A DNA stretch of 64,000 nucleotides, taken from Bacteroidales bacterium. Its GTDB lineage: Bacteria > Bacteroidota > Bacteroidia > Bacteroidales > JAADGE01. The DNA is taken from the NCBI GenBank assembly GCA_021108035.1, contig JAIORQ010000075.1:17630-81629 (forward strand), given 5' to 3'. The number at the start of each line of letters is the position of its first letter. Position 1 is the first letter of the stretch. The translations under genes were made by a program, and so were the position numbers. The notes beneath the pieces are model-generated. The model searched no databases. It was not told the origin of the DNA and worked only from the letters and a program-made list of their open reading frames with translations. Below, in pieces: positions 50,701 to 58,594 of this stretch.

Positions 50701-50878
50701 GGTTCTACTGTTATTTTACCGGGTAATTGATATAAATTATTTTTTTATAAATTTCCAAATTCAATGCTTAAATATTTTGCAATATATAAATTAGTGACTG
50801 AACGAAAACTCAATATTTTAGAGTCAAGCACTAATTATTTAAGCATTATTGATGTTCCGTTAAATTCGCGGCAGCACC
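50701..50878. repeat. Bipartite intergenic element, copy 2
   Basis: The left end GGTTCTACTGTTATTTTACC with GGGTAA is identical to copy 1. The right end TTCCGTTAAATTCGCGGCAG then CACC matches copy 1 except for four transitions. It is 178 bp, 8 bp past the stop of the stress-protein gene and in front of its terminator. The interior contains a TTAAGCATTATTGATG-type stretch and no gene. Confidence 0.65.
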
Positions 50879-50886
50879 TTTTTTGT

Positions 50887-51744
50887 TTATGACCATGCTC
50901 CGGCCCATGCTGATTTCTTTGTATGTATAGGATTTATACAAATAACCGGTATCTGTGATGAATTGAAAATTATTTGTTCATCCCAAGATGCAAAAACGAA
51001 TGTCTTATCTTTATCAACTAATGTCATAATAAGATCCGCATTATTATCAACAGCATAATCAATAACTTGCTTTGCGAAATTTCCTGCTTCCGGTGAAGAA
51101 ACTTTATCAACAAAATTAATTCCGTATTCAGTCATAAAATCCTTGATCTGTTTAGTTACATTTACAATTCTTTTTTTGTGATACTTTTCAGATTCAAATT
51201 TTGGGATCAAATGGACAGTTGCTCCAAATGTTTTTGCTATTGTAACGGCCCATGAAACTTTTTGCCTGTCTTTTGTTGATGAAGTAATAGGGAATACAAT
51301 ATTTTTATAACCCGCAATATTTGATTTTTTTTGAACTACTACAGTTGGTGTTTTTGTTGATGTTATTACTTTTAAAACATAACTTCCTGCAATTTTTTGA
51401 AAACCTAATTTACCGTGAGTGCCCAGAATAATCATTTTTGGTTTAATCTTTTTATTAATCTTTTTAATTTTTTCAAAAAGTTTACCTTGCGAAATACGAA
51501 CATTAACCGGAACGCCATATTTTTCTGTGTACTCTTTGGCTGATTTTTTCATCATAACTTTAATGGAATTTTTATCAAGATTCTCTTCGTCAAGGTATTT
51601 ATAAGTAGCTTTATTGATAACGTGCAGAAGTGTAACTTCATATTTCATGGCTTTAGCTAAAATAAGACCGTGTTCTGTGGCATTTTGACAAACTTCAGAA
51701 AAATCTGTGGGAATAAGGATGATTTTTTTTACTTCTTTTTCCAT
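50887..51744 (-). CDS. Universal stress protein with two tandem Usp domains
   Basis: 285 residues. Domain 1 (about 5-145) starts KKIILIPTDFSEVCQNA and ends with the ATP-binding loop ILGTHGKLGFQKIAGS, matching G-x2-G-x9-G-S. Domain 2 (about 147-280) starts KNIVFPITSSTKDRQKV; its loop (TLVDKDKTFVFASWDEQII) lacks the glycine motif, so only the first half is likely to bind ATP. These proteins modulate stress survival through unknown partners. It is monocistronic, ending in a 3' UTR with a repeat element and a terminator. Confidence 0.87.
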   Translation of the reverse strand: MEKEVKKIILIPTDFSEVCQNATEHGLILAKAMKYEVTLLHVINKATYKYLDEENLDKNSIKVMMKKSAKEYTEKYGVPVNVRISQGKLFEKIKKINKKIKPKMIILGTHGKLGFQKIAGSYVLKVITSTKTPTVVVQKKSNIAGYKNIVFPITSSTKDRQKVSWAVTIAKTFGATVHLIPKFESEKYHKKRIVNVTKQIKDFMTEYGINFVDKVSSPEAGNFAKQVIDYAVDNNADLIMTLVDKDKTFVFASWDEQIIFNSSQIPVICINPIHTKKSAWAGAWS

Positions 51745-52009
51745 GGTATAGAGTTTTTATAATTGTTATTAGATTTTCTTTTAATATACTAAAAATTAGT
51801 TAATAAAGCAAATTTTTTTCAAGGATTATGATTATTTTTTGCATTAAATGTCTTGCTTTGGAATAAAAACAATTTTTTTTATTAGAAAAGTGAAAATAAA
51901 CAATATTTCGGTATTCCAATATTTTGGTAAAATAACAGAAGAATCATATTAATTTATTGTATTGAAAAATAATTTATAATTTCGTATTGATTAATTTCAA
52001 ATTTTATCA
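51745..52009. other. Divergent region between the stress protein and LytS-like genes
   Basis: 265 bp. At 51929-51948 the minus strand reads GATTCTTCTGTTATTTTACC, a variant of the bipartite-element end. No other structure was recognised; TATAATTTCG upstream of 52010 is a weak -7-like match. Confidence 0.45.
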
Positions 52010-55000
52010 ATGTTTATTAAAAAACTCATATTATTTCTTTTATTCGTTATTCAGGTCTTTTTATTAAAATCTCAATCGCCGTATTTAAAGAACCGGTCAA
52101 TTAAAGACGGATTGCCGACTTGCGAAACCTATCATATATTTCAGGATTCTAAAGCTTATATATGGATTGCAACCGATTTTGGCGTGAGCAGGTACGATGG
52201 TTATATTTTTCAAGGGTTTGACTGTTCGCACGGATTGCCTGATAATACAGTACTTGAAATATATGAAGATTACAAAGGAAAAATTTGGTTTATACCTTTT
52301 TCATCTCAATTGTCTTATTTTTATAATGACAGCATTTATATTTTTAAGCATAACAGTAAACTCAGAGAACAAATAAAATATATTTATAAGCCTCCGCCTA
52401 AACAATCATTTTTCATAGACAGCTTGGATAATATTTATTATTCTCAGAATTTTTATGAAGCATTTAAAATAGCGGCTGACGGTAAAATTGAAAAGTTTAA
52501 TTGTGATACATCTGATGAAACGGAACTTATTTATGTAAAAAAGGGATGCGGTGCTTTTGGACTCTGCAGTGAATCATCTGAATCAAACAGAACAAAGATT
52601 ATATATGATGATACATCCGTAATTATTGAGAATCATAACTGCCCGACAGATCTGATAAGATCGGTTATTATCGATAATAAAGGAGATATAATATTCTACA
52701 GAAGATCAAATATAATTTATAAAGTAAGCGGGAATAAAATCATCAAGAAACATCAATTAAAATACACTCCTGCATGGATTAGTGTTGATTCCGAAAACAA
52801 TTTATGGATAGGTACTGTAAAAAACGGTGTGTTTTGTTATAAAAATGCAAATCCTGACACCAAACCTGTTTATCATCTGCTGGATAATAGCAGTGTAACA
52901 TCAGTTTTGGAAGACAGGGAAGGAGGATATTGGTTCTCTACAACAGATAACGGTATTTATCATATGCCGGCTGCGGATATTAAGATATTGAGAAAAGGAA
53001 AACAATTGAAATCATCAGATATTCAATGTATAAGCGGTAAAAAAAATCAATTGTTTGTAGGGACTGTTATTTCACAGTTCAATTATTTATATAATAAATT
53101 ATTATTTAAAGATGCCGGTATAGTTGAATTTCCTGTGGGTGTATCAAGGGCATTATTATATTATGAAAAAAAGGATGCATTGTATTTTTGTTATCATATA
53201 GGAAAGCAAGGTGTTATCTGTAAACTTGATAAAAACGGCCTTCATAAATTACCCGTAATTGTTGACGGTAAAATTAATTGTAATATTAAATTGCGTGCAT
53301 TGTGCATGAACCCCGGTAAAGACGGTATTATATGGGTTGGAGACCACAAAGGAATTTACAAAATAAAGAATGATACAGTTATTGTTGATAATAAAAGTTT
53401 TAAATTAAACCTTAGAGTAAATGCCTTACTTCAGAATAACAGCAACAATTTATATATAGCTGCCAAAACCGGATTGTATAAGTACAGATTGAATAATTAT
53501 GAGTATGATTCATTGATATATCTCGGTGACGGAAATAAATTGTTTCAAAGAAGAGTTGATGATTTGTTGTGGATTGCAAAAGACAGCAGTTTGTGGACAG
53601 CAACCAGAGGAGCCGGTATTATTATCAGTAAAAATGATAAAGTTGTTCAAGTTATTGATAAATATAAAGGGTTAACAAGCAATTTCATTACAGCTCTTTA
53701 TCTTGAGAATGAAAATACTGTTTGGGCCGGTACAAATTATGGTCTTAACAGAATTGAAATTATCGGTAATTTTGAAAAGCAATTTAAAATCCAAACATAT
53801 ACAATTGGTCTTGCATCATATAAAATAAATGATATTTATGTATATTGTAATAATGTTTACTTGGCAACAAATTCAGGGTTGACAGTTTTTAACAATAAAG
53901 AGATTTTGCCGAATACTGTAGAACCGCCAACTTATATCACGAATGTCAGCATTGCCGGAAAAGATACCTTGGTTAAGGAACACTATGATTTACCGTATAA
54001 TTTGAACTCATTGAATATTAGTTTTGTAGGATTGTCTTTCAAGAAATCCGGGAAGTTAACGTATAAATATAAATTAGTAAAAAACGGACGGCCTGTAAAA
54101 TGGATGACTACAACCAATACCAATGTTAGTTATCCTTTTTTACCTCACGGTAATTATGAGTTTAGTGTATATACTTTAAATGAAGACAATTATCGCAGCA
54201 GAGAAACGGCAAAAGTTTCATTCACAATAAAACCACCTTTCCGACAAACATTATGGTTTGTTTTAATCATTATTTTATTTATTGCGTTGCTTGTATTCAC
54301 CATATTATTTATAATTTACAGAATTAAGCTTAAAGAAATGAAAAAGAGGGTGAAATTGGAAAAACGTATGAATGATTATTTATCTCAGGCATTGCAAAAA
54401 CAGATGAACCCACATTTTATATTCAATTCTTTAAACTCTATTCAGAGTTTTATCATAAAAAATGATAAGGTAAATTCTTCTTTGTATTTATCAAAGTTTT
54501 CCGGCTTAATGAGATTGGTTTTGGAAAATTCTCGCCGGCATTTAGTAACTTTAGAATCAGAAATAGAATCTTTGAGATTGTATATTGATCTTGAAATGCT
54601 TCGTTTTGAAAAGAGCTTGAGATGTGAATTTATAATTGATGAAAATTTGCAAACCTCAAAATGCTTAGTTCCGCCAATGATTATACAACCTTTTGTTGAA
54701 AATGCAATTTTACACGGATTAACACCAAAAGATGAAAACGGAGTTCTTTTAATCAATTTCGGATTTACAGAGGAAGGGATTATTTGTTTTATTGAAGACA
54801 ACGGTATTGGCAGGCAAAAAGCAAAAGAAATAAAAGCAAGCAGGATAAGTAAAACCAAATCACTGGGTTCCAAACTTACTTTCTTAAGAATAAATTTGAT
54901 TAATTCATTAAATACTTGGAAGCTTCAAGCAGAATATGAAGATATTTATAATGATGAAGGATTGCCGGAAGGCACAAGAGTTAAAATAAAATTTCCTGAA

Positions 55001-55015
55001 ATAAGGCAATTTTAA
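52010..55015 (+). CDS. LytS-type sensor histidine kinase with two-component propeller
   Basis: 1001 residues. Signal peptide (1-22). The periplasmic propeller (about 25-640) shows repeated blades such as AYIWIATDFGVSRYDG, LWIGTVKNGVF, YWFSTTDNGIYHM and VWAGTNYGLNRIE. A Y_Y_Y domain (about 665-742) precedes one membrane span (about 745-768, WFVLIIILFIALLVFTILF). The His-kinase domain of the LytS/AgrC kind follows, with QMNPHFIFNSLNSIQSFI, and the ATPase region has IIQPFVENAILHGL. It should detect an extracellular ligand and phosphorylate the LytTR regulator encoded 63 bp downstream. Two Cys-rich precursor peptides follow, which may be signals or outputs. Confidence 0.92.
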   Translation: MFIKKLILFLLFVIQVFLLKSQSPYLKNRSIKDGLPTCETYHIFQDSKAYIWIATDFGVSRYDGYIFQGFDCSHGLPDNTVLEIYEDYKGKIWFIPFSSQLSYFYNDSIYIFKHNSKLREQIKYIYKPPPKQSFFIDSLDNIYYSQNFYEAFKIAADGKIEKFNCDTSDETELIYVKKGCGAFGLCSESSESNRTKIIYDDTSVIIENHNCPTDLIRSVIIDNKGDIIFYRRSNIIYKVSGNKIIKKHQLKYTPAWISVDSENNLWIGTVKNGVFCYKNANPDTKPVYHLLDNSSVTSVLEDREGGYWFSTTDNGIYHMPAADIKILRKGKQLKSSDIQCISGKKNQLFVGTVISQFNYLYNKLLFKDAGIVEFPVGVSRALLYYEKKDALYFCYHIGKQGVICKLDKNGLHKLPVIVDGKINCNIKLRALCMNPGKDGIIWVGDHKGIYKIKNDTVIVDNKSFKLNLRVNALLQNNSNNLYIAAKTGLYKYRLNNYEYDSLIYLGDGNKLFQRRVDDLLWIAKDSSLWTATRGAGIIISKNDKVVQVIDKYKGLTSNFITALYLENENTVWAGTNYGLNRIEIIGNFEKQFKIQTYTIGLASYKINDIYVYCNNVYLATNSGLTVFNNKEILPNTVEPPTYITNVSIAGKDTLVKEHYDLPYNLNSLNISFVGLSFKKSGKLTYKYKLVKNGRPVKWMTTTNTNVSYPFLPHGNYEFSVYTLNEDNYRSRETAKVSFTIKPPFRQTLWFVLIIILFIALLVFTILFIIYRIKLKEMKKRVKLEKRMNDYLSQALQKQMNPHFIFNSLNSIQSFIIKNDKVNSSLYLSKFSGLMRLVLENSRRHLVTLESEIESLRLYIDLEMLRFEKSLRCEFIIDENLQTSKCLVPPMIIQPFVENAILHGLTPKDENGVLLINFGFTEEGIICFIEDNGIGRQKAKEIKASRISKTKSLGSKLTFLRINLINSLNTWKLQAEYEDIYNDEGLPEGTRVKIKFPEIRQF

Positions 55016-55037
55016 TACCGGAAATAATTATATTATT

Positions 55038-55045
55038 TATATTTG
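55038..55045 (+). promoter_or_regulatory. Bacteroidota -7 element upstream of the LytTR regulator
   Basis: TATATTTG, 33 bp before ATG 55079. It covers the TTG that would otherwise give a longer regulator, so it favours the ATG start. Confidence 0.5.
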
Positions 55046-55078
55046 CAACAGAAATATACTGTTTTAAAAACCTTAAAA

Positions 55079-55840
55079 ATGACCAATACAGTTATTATTG
55101 ATGATGAACTGAAATCAATTGAATTAGTCAGTGATTTCTTAAAAGAATTTTGTTCTGCCGTTAATATTGCAGGAACAGCATCTAACGCAAAAACCGGTTT
55201 GGAAGAAATTAATACTAAAAATCCTGATCTTGTTATCCTTGATGTTGAGATGCCTGATATGGACGGGTTTCAATTGTTGAAATGTCTTCCTGATATTAAT
55301 TTTGATATTATTTTTATTTCAGCTTATAATGATTATGCAGTTAAAGCTTTTAAAGTTTGTGCTGTTGATTATTTATTAAAACCAATTAATCCGGAAGAGT
55401 TAGTTAAAGCAATAAATAAAGTACAGGAAAAACGAAAGACTAAAAAATATACCGATATTTCATACAGGAAGCTGTTTGAAACCTTTGAAAAGCAACAAAC
55501 GCAAAAGATAATTATTCCCACTAAAGAGAAAAACCATTTTATTAAAGTAGATGATATTATACATGTTGAAGCACAAGGGAATTATTCAATGATATTTTTG
55601 TCTGAAGATAATAGTATGCTTATCTCAAAATCAATCAAGGAATTTGAAGAATATCTCTGCAGTCCTCTTTTTTTCAGGATACATAAATCTTACCTTATAA
55701 ATCTTGAATATGTAAAAAACTTTAGTTATAAAGACGGCGGTACCATTGAAATGGAAAGCGGAAAAAAATTATCTGTTTCTCGAAGGAAGAAAGAAGCATT
55801 TCGGGATAAAATGGATGAATTCCTGAATAAGCTGATTTAA
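55079..55840 (+). CDS. LytTR-family response regulator
   Basis: 253 residues from ATG at 55079; a longer frame from TTG 55043 adds 12 residues and overlaps a promoter element. Receiver domain (1-120): VIIDDELKSIELV, LVILDVEMPDMDGFQLL with the phospho-Asp, FISAYNDYA, VDYLLKPINPEEL. LytTR DNA-binding domain (about 150-250): DIIHVEAQGNYSMIFL, LFFRIHKSYLINLEYV and a C-terminus SVSRRKKEAF. It pairs with the upstream LytS-like kinase. Its last 70 bases are repeated three times just downstream and once more at 57890. Confidence 0.92.
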   Translation: MTNTVIIDDELKSIELVSDFLKEFCSAVNIAGTASNAKTGLEEINTKNPDLVILDVEMPDMDGFQLLKCLPDINFDIIFISAYNDYAVKAFKVCAVDYLLKPINPEELVKAINKVQEKRKTKKYTDISYRKLFETFEKQQTQKIIIPTKEKNHFIKVDDIIHVEAQGNYSMIFLSEDNSMLISKSIKEFEEYLCSPLFFRIHKSYLINLEYVKNFSYKDGGTIEMESGKKLSVSRRKKEAFRDKMDEFLNKLI

Positions 55841-56060
55841 CAAAATACCGGTTCATCATCTGTTTCTCGAAGAAAGAAAGAAGCATTTCGGGATAAACCG
55901 GATGAATTCCTGAATAAGCTGATATAACAAAATACCGGGTCATCATCTTTTTCTCGAAGAAAGAAAGAAGCATTTCGGGATAAACCGGATGAATTTCTTA
56001 ATAAGCTGATATAGAAACATTTCGGGATAAACCGGATGAATTCCTGAATAAGTTGATTTA
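55772..56060 (+). repeat. Tandem 87-bp copies of the LytTR gene 3' end
   Basis: Unit 0 is the gene's own end (from 55772). Units start again at 55859 and 55946 (87-bp period, 29 codons), and a shorter fourth copy begins near 56014. Each repeats the codons for SVSRRKKEAFRDK(M/P)DEF, then LNKLI and a stop; Met becomes Pro in the extra copies. They differ by few bases, so the duplication is recent. Confidence 0.92.
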
Positions 56061-56178
56061 ACTGATGACATAAACAGCAAAGCCTGCACCGAATTTATTT
56101 CGGTGTTTATAGTTTATTGTGGAATAATTAACGGACAAACCTGTAACCTGTAACTCGCAACTTGTAACTCTTGCGACT

Positions 56179-56262
56179 AATTCAATCTTTCATCAATCAA
56201 ATTCAATCTTTCATCAATCAAATTCAATCTTTCATCAATCAAATTCAGTCTTTCATCAATCT
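56179..56262. repeat. Four tandem 21-bp repeats
   Basis: AATTCAATCTTTCATCAATC with a final A, four copies, the last with one G for A and a final T. It lies just upstream of the first peptide cassette leader. Related CTTCATCAATC words occur at 57093-57118 before the second cassette. Confidence 0.9.
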
Positions 56263-56283
56263 ATATAACATAACAAAACACCG

Positions 56284-56430
56284 ATTATTAATTACCCCCT
56301 GCCTTTAATTAAATAAGCCTTACCGTTAAATAGTTTGCTCTTGCACAGCTTATGTTTATTGCTTTACTTTAACAATAATTCTTATTAATATTTTATTGCG
56401 GAAGCCGAAAAGCAAACAGAGTAGGCAATT
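56284..56430 (+). promoter_or_regulatory. Conserved leader of peptide cassette 1
   Basis: About 147 bp nearly identical to 57189-57334 and partly to 57968-58015. Shared blocks: ATTATTAATTA, GCCTTACCGTTAAATAGTTTG, CTTTAACAATAATTC with TTATTAATATTTTATTGCGG, and AAGCCGAAAAG with AAACAGAGTAGGCAATT. ATTGC and GCAAT could close a stem around the last block. It probably holds the promoter and a structured 5' UTR. Confidence 0.65.
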
Positions 56431-56450
56431 ATAAAATTAATTATTTAATT

Positions 56451-56639
56451 ATGAAAAAGAAAAAATTTAGCAAAAAGTTAGCTTTGAATAAAGAAACTAT
56501 CAGTAATTTGGATAATATTAAAGGAGGAAAAGTATTAGGCTTTACTGTTGTAAATCCAACAGATGTACTTTGTACAACTGATATATGTGCTTCTATAGCC
56601 CGTTGCACATGGGGGTGTGATACATTTGAGGCATGTTAA
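56451..56639 (+). CDS. GG-leader Cys-rich precursor peptide 1 (lanthipeptide-like)
   Basis: 62 residues. The leader KKLALNKETISNLDNIKGG matches the Bacteroidota class I lanthipeptide and related GG-leader precursors (L-x-L-N-K-x-T-(I/V)-x-x-L then G-G). The putative core after Gly-Gly is 36 residues with five Cys: LCTTDICASIARCTWGC then DTFEAC, plus several Thr/Ser that could be dehydrated to form lanthionine rings. The leader peptide is almost identical to that of peptide 2 while the core is entirely different, the hallmark of a leader-guided, variable-core natural product. The gene has its own leader region and terminator. No LanB/LanC, radical SAM or peptidase-ABC gene is in the window. 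Confidence 0.78.
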   Translation: MKKKKFSKKLALNKETISNLDNIKGGKVLGFTVVNPTDVLCTTDICASIARCTWGCDTFEAC

Positions 56640-56655
56640 TAATATGATATGATTG

Positions 56656-56687
56656 AGAGGTTGGTTTTATAGGTCAACCTCTTTTTT
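56656..56687 (+). terminator. Terminator of peptide cassette 1
   Basis: AGAGGTTG (56656-56663) pairs with CAACCTCT (56675-56682), followed by a T run; it begins 17 bp after the peptide stop. Confidence 0.85.
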
Positions 56688-57188
56688 AAGCCATTCTTAC
56701 AATCACCGGAAAAAACACAATTTTTATTTCCGCAAAATTGTCCTGATGTTGTTACTTTATGAATATCTTTATTAGCATTAGGCGATTCATCTGTACCTTT
56801 TTCAATTAAGCCTACTCTGTTTTTTCAAGGATTTGATTTCCGGAATGTCAGACTGACAAATTTTTCCCTCAATTTTTTTATGTAGAACTAAAATTAATCT
56901 TACATAAATTAGTGCAGTCTCAGATATTGAACCCAAATGGGATGAATGTCTTTTATTATCATAATAAATGGACTCATTATAAAATATTTAATTTTTTATA
57001 ATTAAAGAGAAATCTTTTTAAAAAGCTTTGATAATTTTTTGTGTTATAGTTTAAAGGACAAACCTGCAATCTGCAACCTGTAACCCTTGAGACTTCATCA
57101 ATCTTTCATCAATCTTCATCAATCCTTTTCCAAATAAAACAATCCTTTACTAATTGAACTTACACATAAATTAACAGCATAATAACAA
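56688..57188. other. Spacer between peptide cassettes 1 and 2
   Basis: About 500 bp. No supported gene. It contains AT-rich sequence, the phrase ACCTGCAATCTGCAACCTGT (about 57064-57083) related to one at 56140-56168, and degenerate CTTCATCAATC words. A minus-strand Cys-containing open stretch (56636-56823) was considered and rejected. Confidence 0.5.
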
Positions 57189-57334
57189 TTATTAATTAAC
57201 CCCATCCATTAATTAAACAAGCCTTACCGTTAAATAGTTTGCTCTTGTATTGTTGTTATTTATTACTTTACTTTAACAATAATTCTTATTAATATTTTAT
57301 TGCGGAAGCCGAAAAGTAAACAGAGTAGGCAATT
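57189..57334 (+). promoter_or_regulatory. Conserved leader of peptide cassette 2
   Basis: Near-identical to 56284-56430, the main differences lying in a variable patch of about 20 bp after TAGTTTGCTCTTG. Conservation upstream of the coding start while the peptide cores diverge suggests a shared control region. Confidence 0.65.
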
Positions 57335-57358
57335 AAAAAATTATAAAAATATTTAATT

Positions 57359-57538
57359 ATGAAAAAGAAAAAATTTAACAAAAAGTTGTCTTTGAATAAA
57401 GAAACTGTCAGTAATCTGGATAATATTAAAGGGGGGAATGGCGAAAAATGTAGAATAACTGCTCCTAATTCAGGATGTCAACCGACAGAAAATAATCAAA
57501 CAATATGTAATGCACAAATAACAGCCTGTTATATATAA
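57359..57538 (+). CDS. GG-leader Cys-rich precursor peptide 2 (lanthipeptide-like)
   Basis: 59 residues, too short for usual gene-calling cut-offs. The leader KKLSLNKETVSNLDNIKGG differs from peptide 1 at a few positions only. The core after Gly-Gly is 33 residues with four Cys (GEKCRITAPNSGCQ, then TICNAQITACYI) and five Ser/Thr. Spacing of Cys differs from peptide 1, so the mature products would be different. It starts with ATG 24 bp after the conserved leader block, as in cassette 1, and has its own terminator. The peptide may be a bacteriocin-like lanthipeptide, another RiPP, or a signal; the maturation genes must lie elsewhere. Confidence 0.75.
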   Translation: MKKKKFNKKLSLNKETVSNLDNIKGGNGEKCRITAPNSGCQPTENNQTICNAQITACYI

Positions 57539-57560
57539 ATTTGTTGTATTATAAAGACAG

Positions 57561-57591
57561 AAAGGTACAGGAATAACTTCTGTACCTTTTT
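57561..57591 (+). terminator. Terminator of peptide cassette 2
   Basis: AAAGGTACAG (57561-57570) pairs perfectly with CTGTACCTTT (57580-57589), then T residues; it begins 22 bp after the peptide stop. Confidence 0.87.
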
Positions 57592-57693
57592 ATAATAAGT
57601 CCGATATTAAAAAATAAACTATTTAAAATCTCGCAACTTGCAGATAATCAAAAAATAAGAAAGATTCTCATAAAAAGCTAACTCCATAGCAAA

Positions 57694-57713
57694 CAGACAG
57701 GTTAACCCGTCTG
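57694..57713. repeat. 20-bp near-perfect palindrome in the cassette region
   Basis: CAGACAGGTTAACCCGTCTG has a single mismatched pair around a TTAA centre. It could be an operator. It lies between cassette 2 and the decayed third cassette, in a stretch of about 300 bp without genes. Confidence 0.5.
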
Positions 57714-57889
57714 TTGAGAAAATGCGTTTTTAAACTAAACTCTATAATATATTAAGAATTAACAATACAATTACACTTTCACACTCAATATCAGTACATC
57801 ATCTGTTTACAGATTTTGCCTTTCCGAATGCAAAACATTCCGGTTACACAGCCGGTGGAACCATTAAACCGTAAGTCATGAAGTAATTA

Positions 57890-57968
57890 TCTGTTTCTCG
57901 AACAAAGAAAGAAGCATTTCAGAATAAACCGGATGAATTCCTGAATAAACTGATTTAACATAATACCG
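57890..57968 (+). repeat. Dispersed copy of the LytTR gene 3' end
   Basis: About 79 bp matching the units at 55859 and 55946 (TCTGTTTCTCGAA, AAGAAAGAAGCATTTC, CCGGATGAATTCCTGAATAA), ending in a stop and then AATACCGATTATTAATT, which leads straight into a leader-like block. Confidence 0.88.
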
Positions 57969-58080
57969 ATTATTAATTTATGCCTGCTTTACTGTTAAAT
58001 AGTTTGCTGTTATATTACTTTTATTTTTTGCTTTTCTTTTATTGTTTAATTTAATTCATTATTAATAATGCTTTCATTAA
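57969..58080 (+). pseudogene. Decayed third peptide cassette leader
   Basis: ATTATTAATTTATGCCTGC, CTGTTAAATAGTTTGCTGT and later AT-rich sequence correspond to the first part of the two intact leaders. The conserved GCGGAAGCCG block and any precursor peptide are missing. It is followed by the rpsO promoter. Confidence 0.6.
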
Positions 58081-58189
58081 CCATACTTCACAGCATAAGC
58101 CCACCTGCTTCGTGAGATGCCGGTTTTAGTGAGTCCTCATTTTCTTTCTTTTTAAAAAAGTTTATTTTATTAAGTTTTATAAACAAGAT

Positions 58190-58219
58190 TTTGTAATCTA
58201 AAAAAAAGAAGTAAATTTG
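58190..58219 (+). promoter_or_regulatory. Promoter of rpsO-pnp
   Basis: TTTG (58190-58193), 18 bp, TAAATTTG (58212-58219) is a good match to the Bacteroidota TTTG-N19-TAnnTTTG promoter, 32 bp upstream of the rpsO ATG. Confidence 0.7.
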
Positions 58220-58251
58220 CCGATTAATTTTAAACATAATACTTAATAAAC

Positions 58252-58521
58252 ATGTATTTAGACGCAGAAAAAAAACAAGAAATTTTTCAAAAGTACGGAA
58301 AGTCTAATAGTGACACCGGTTCGGTTGAGAGCCAAGTAGCATTATTTTCCCACCGTATTACGCACTTGAATGAGCATCTTAAAAAAAACAAAAAAGATCA
58401 TCATACAAGAAGATCGTTAATTAAATTGGTAGGGAAACGAAAAAAGTTACTTAAATATTTACAGGACAGTGATATCGAAAGATATCGTTCTCTGATAAAA
58501 ACTCTCGGACTGCGTAAGTAG
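58252..58521 (+). CDS. rpsO: 30S ribosomal protein S15
   Basis: 89 residues, the standard length. Signatures: FQKYGKSNSDTGSVESQVAL, HRITHLNEHLKKNKKDHHT, RRSLIKLVGKRKKLLKYL and RYRSLIKTLGLRK. S15 binds 16S rRNA early in small-subunit assembly. It is followed by pnp, the conserved rpsO-pnp pairing found across bacteria, with a terminator-like hairpin between them. Confidence 0.97.
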   Translation: MYLDAEKKQEIFQKYGKSNSDTGSVESQVALFSHRITHLNEHLKKNKKDHHTRRSLIKLVGKRKKLLKYLQDSDIERYRSLIKTLGLRK

Positions 58522-58533
58522 TCAAACCTTGAT

Positions 58534-58567
58534 AAAAAAAGGCATAATTTATATGCCTTTTTTTATT
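58534..58567 (+). terminator. Hairpin between rpsO and pnp
   Basis: AAAAAAAGGCATA pairs with TATGCCTTTTTTT around a short loop (11-13 bp stem with T run). It may terminate partly after rpsO, allowing lower pnp expression. Confidence 0.85.
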
Positions 58568-58594
58568 GAATAATTATAAGAAATATTAAAAAAC

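Noticed and set aside
55722..55973. Minus-strand frame of 83 codons with internal repeats
   Set aside because: It is the complement of the tandem copies of the LytTR gene end; the plus strand is the coding one.
56179..56262. Regular 21-bp repeats considered as a CRISPR array
   Set aside because: Units are directly adjacent with no spacers and no cas genes are present.
56636..56823. Minus-strand open stretch with Cys (FCGNKNCVFSGDCKNG) and a VGLIEKGTDES phrase resembling DUF6249 proteins
   Set aside because: No start codon before an upstream stop, it overlaps peptide 1 and its terminator, and no complete domain is visible; at most a tiny remnant.
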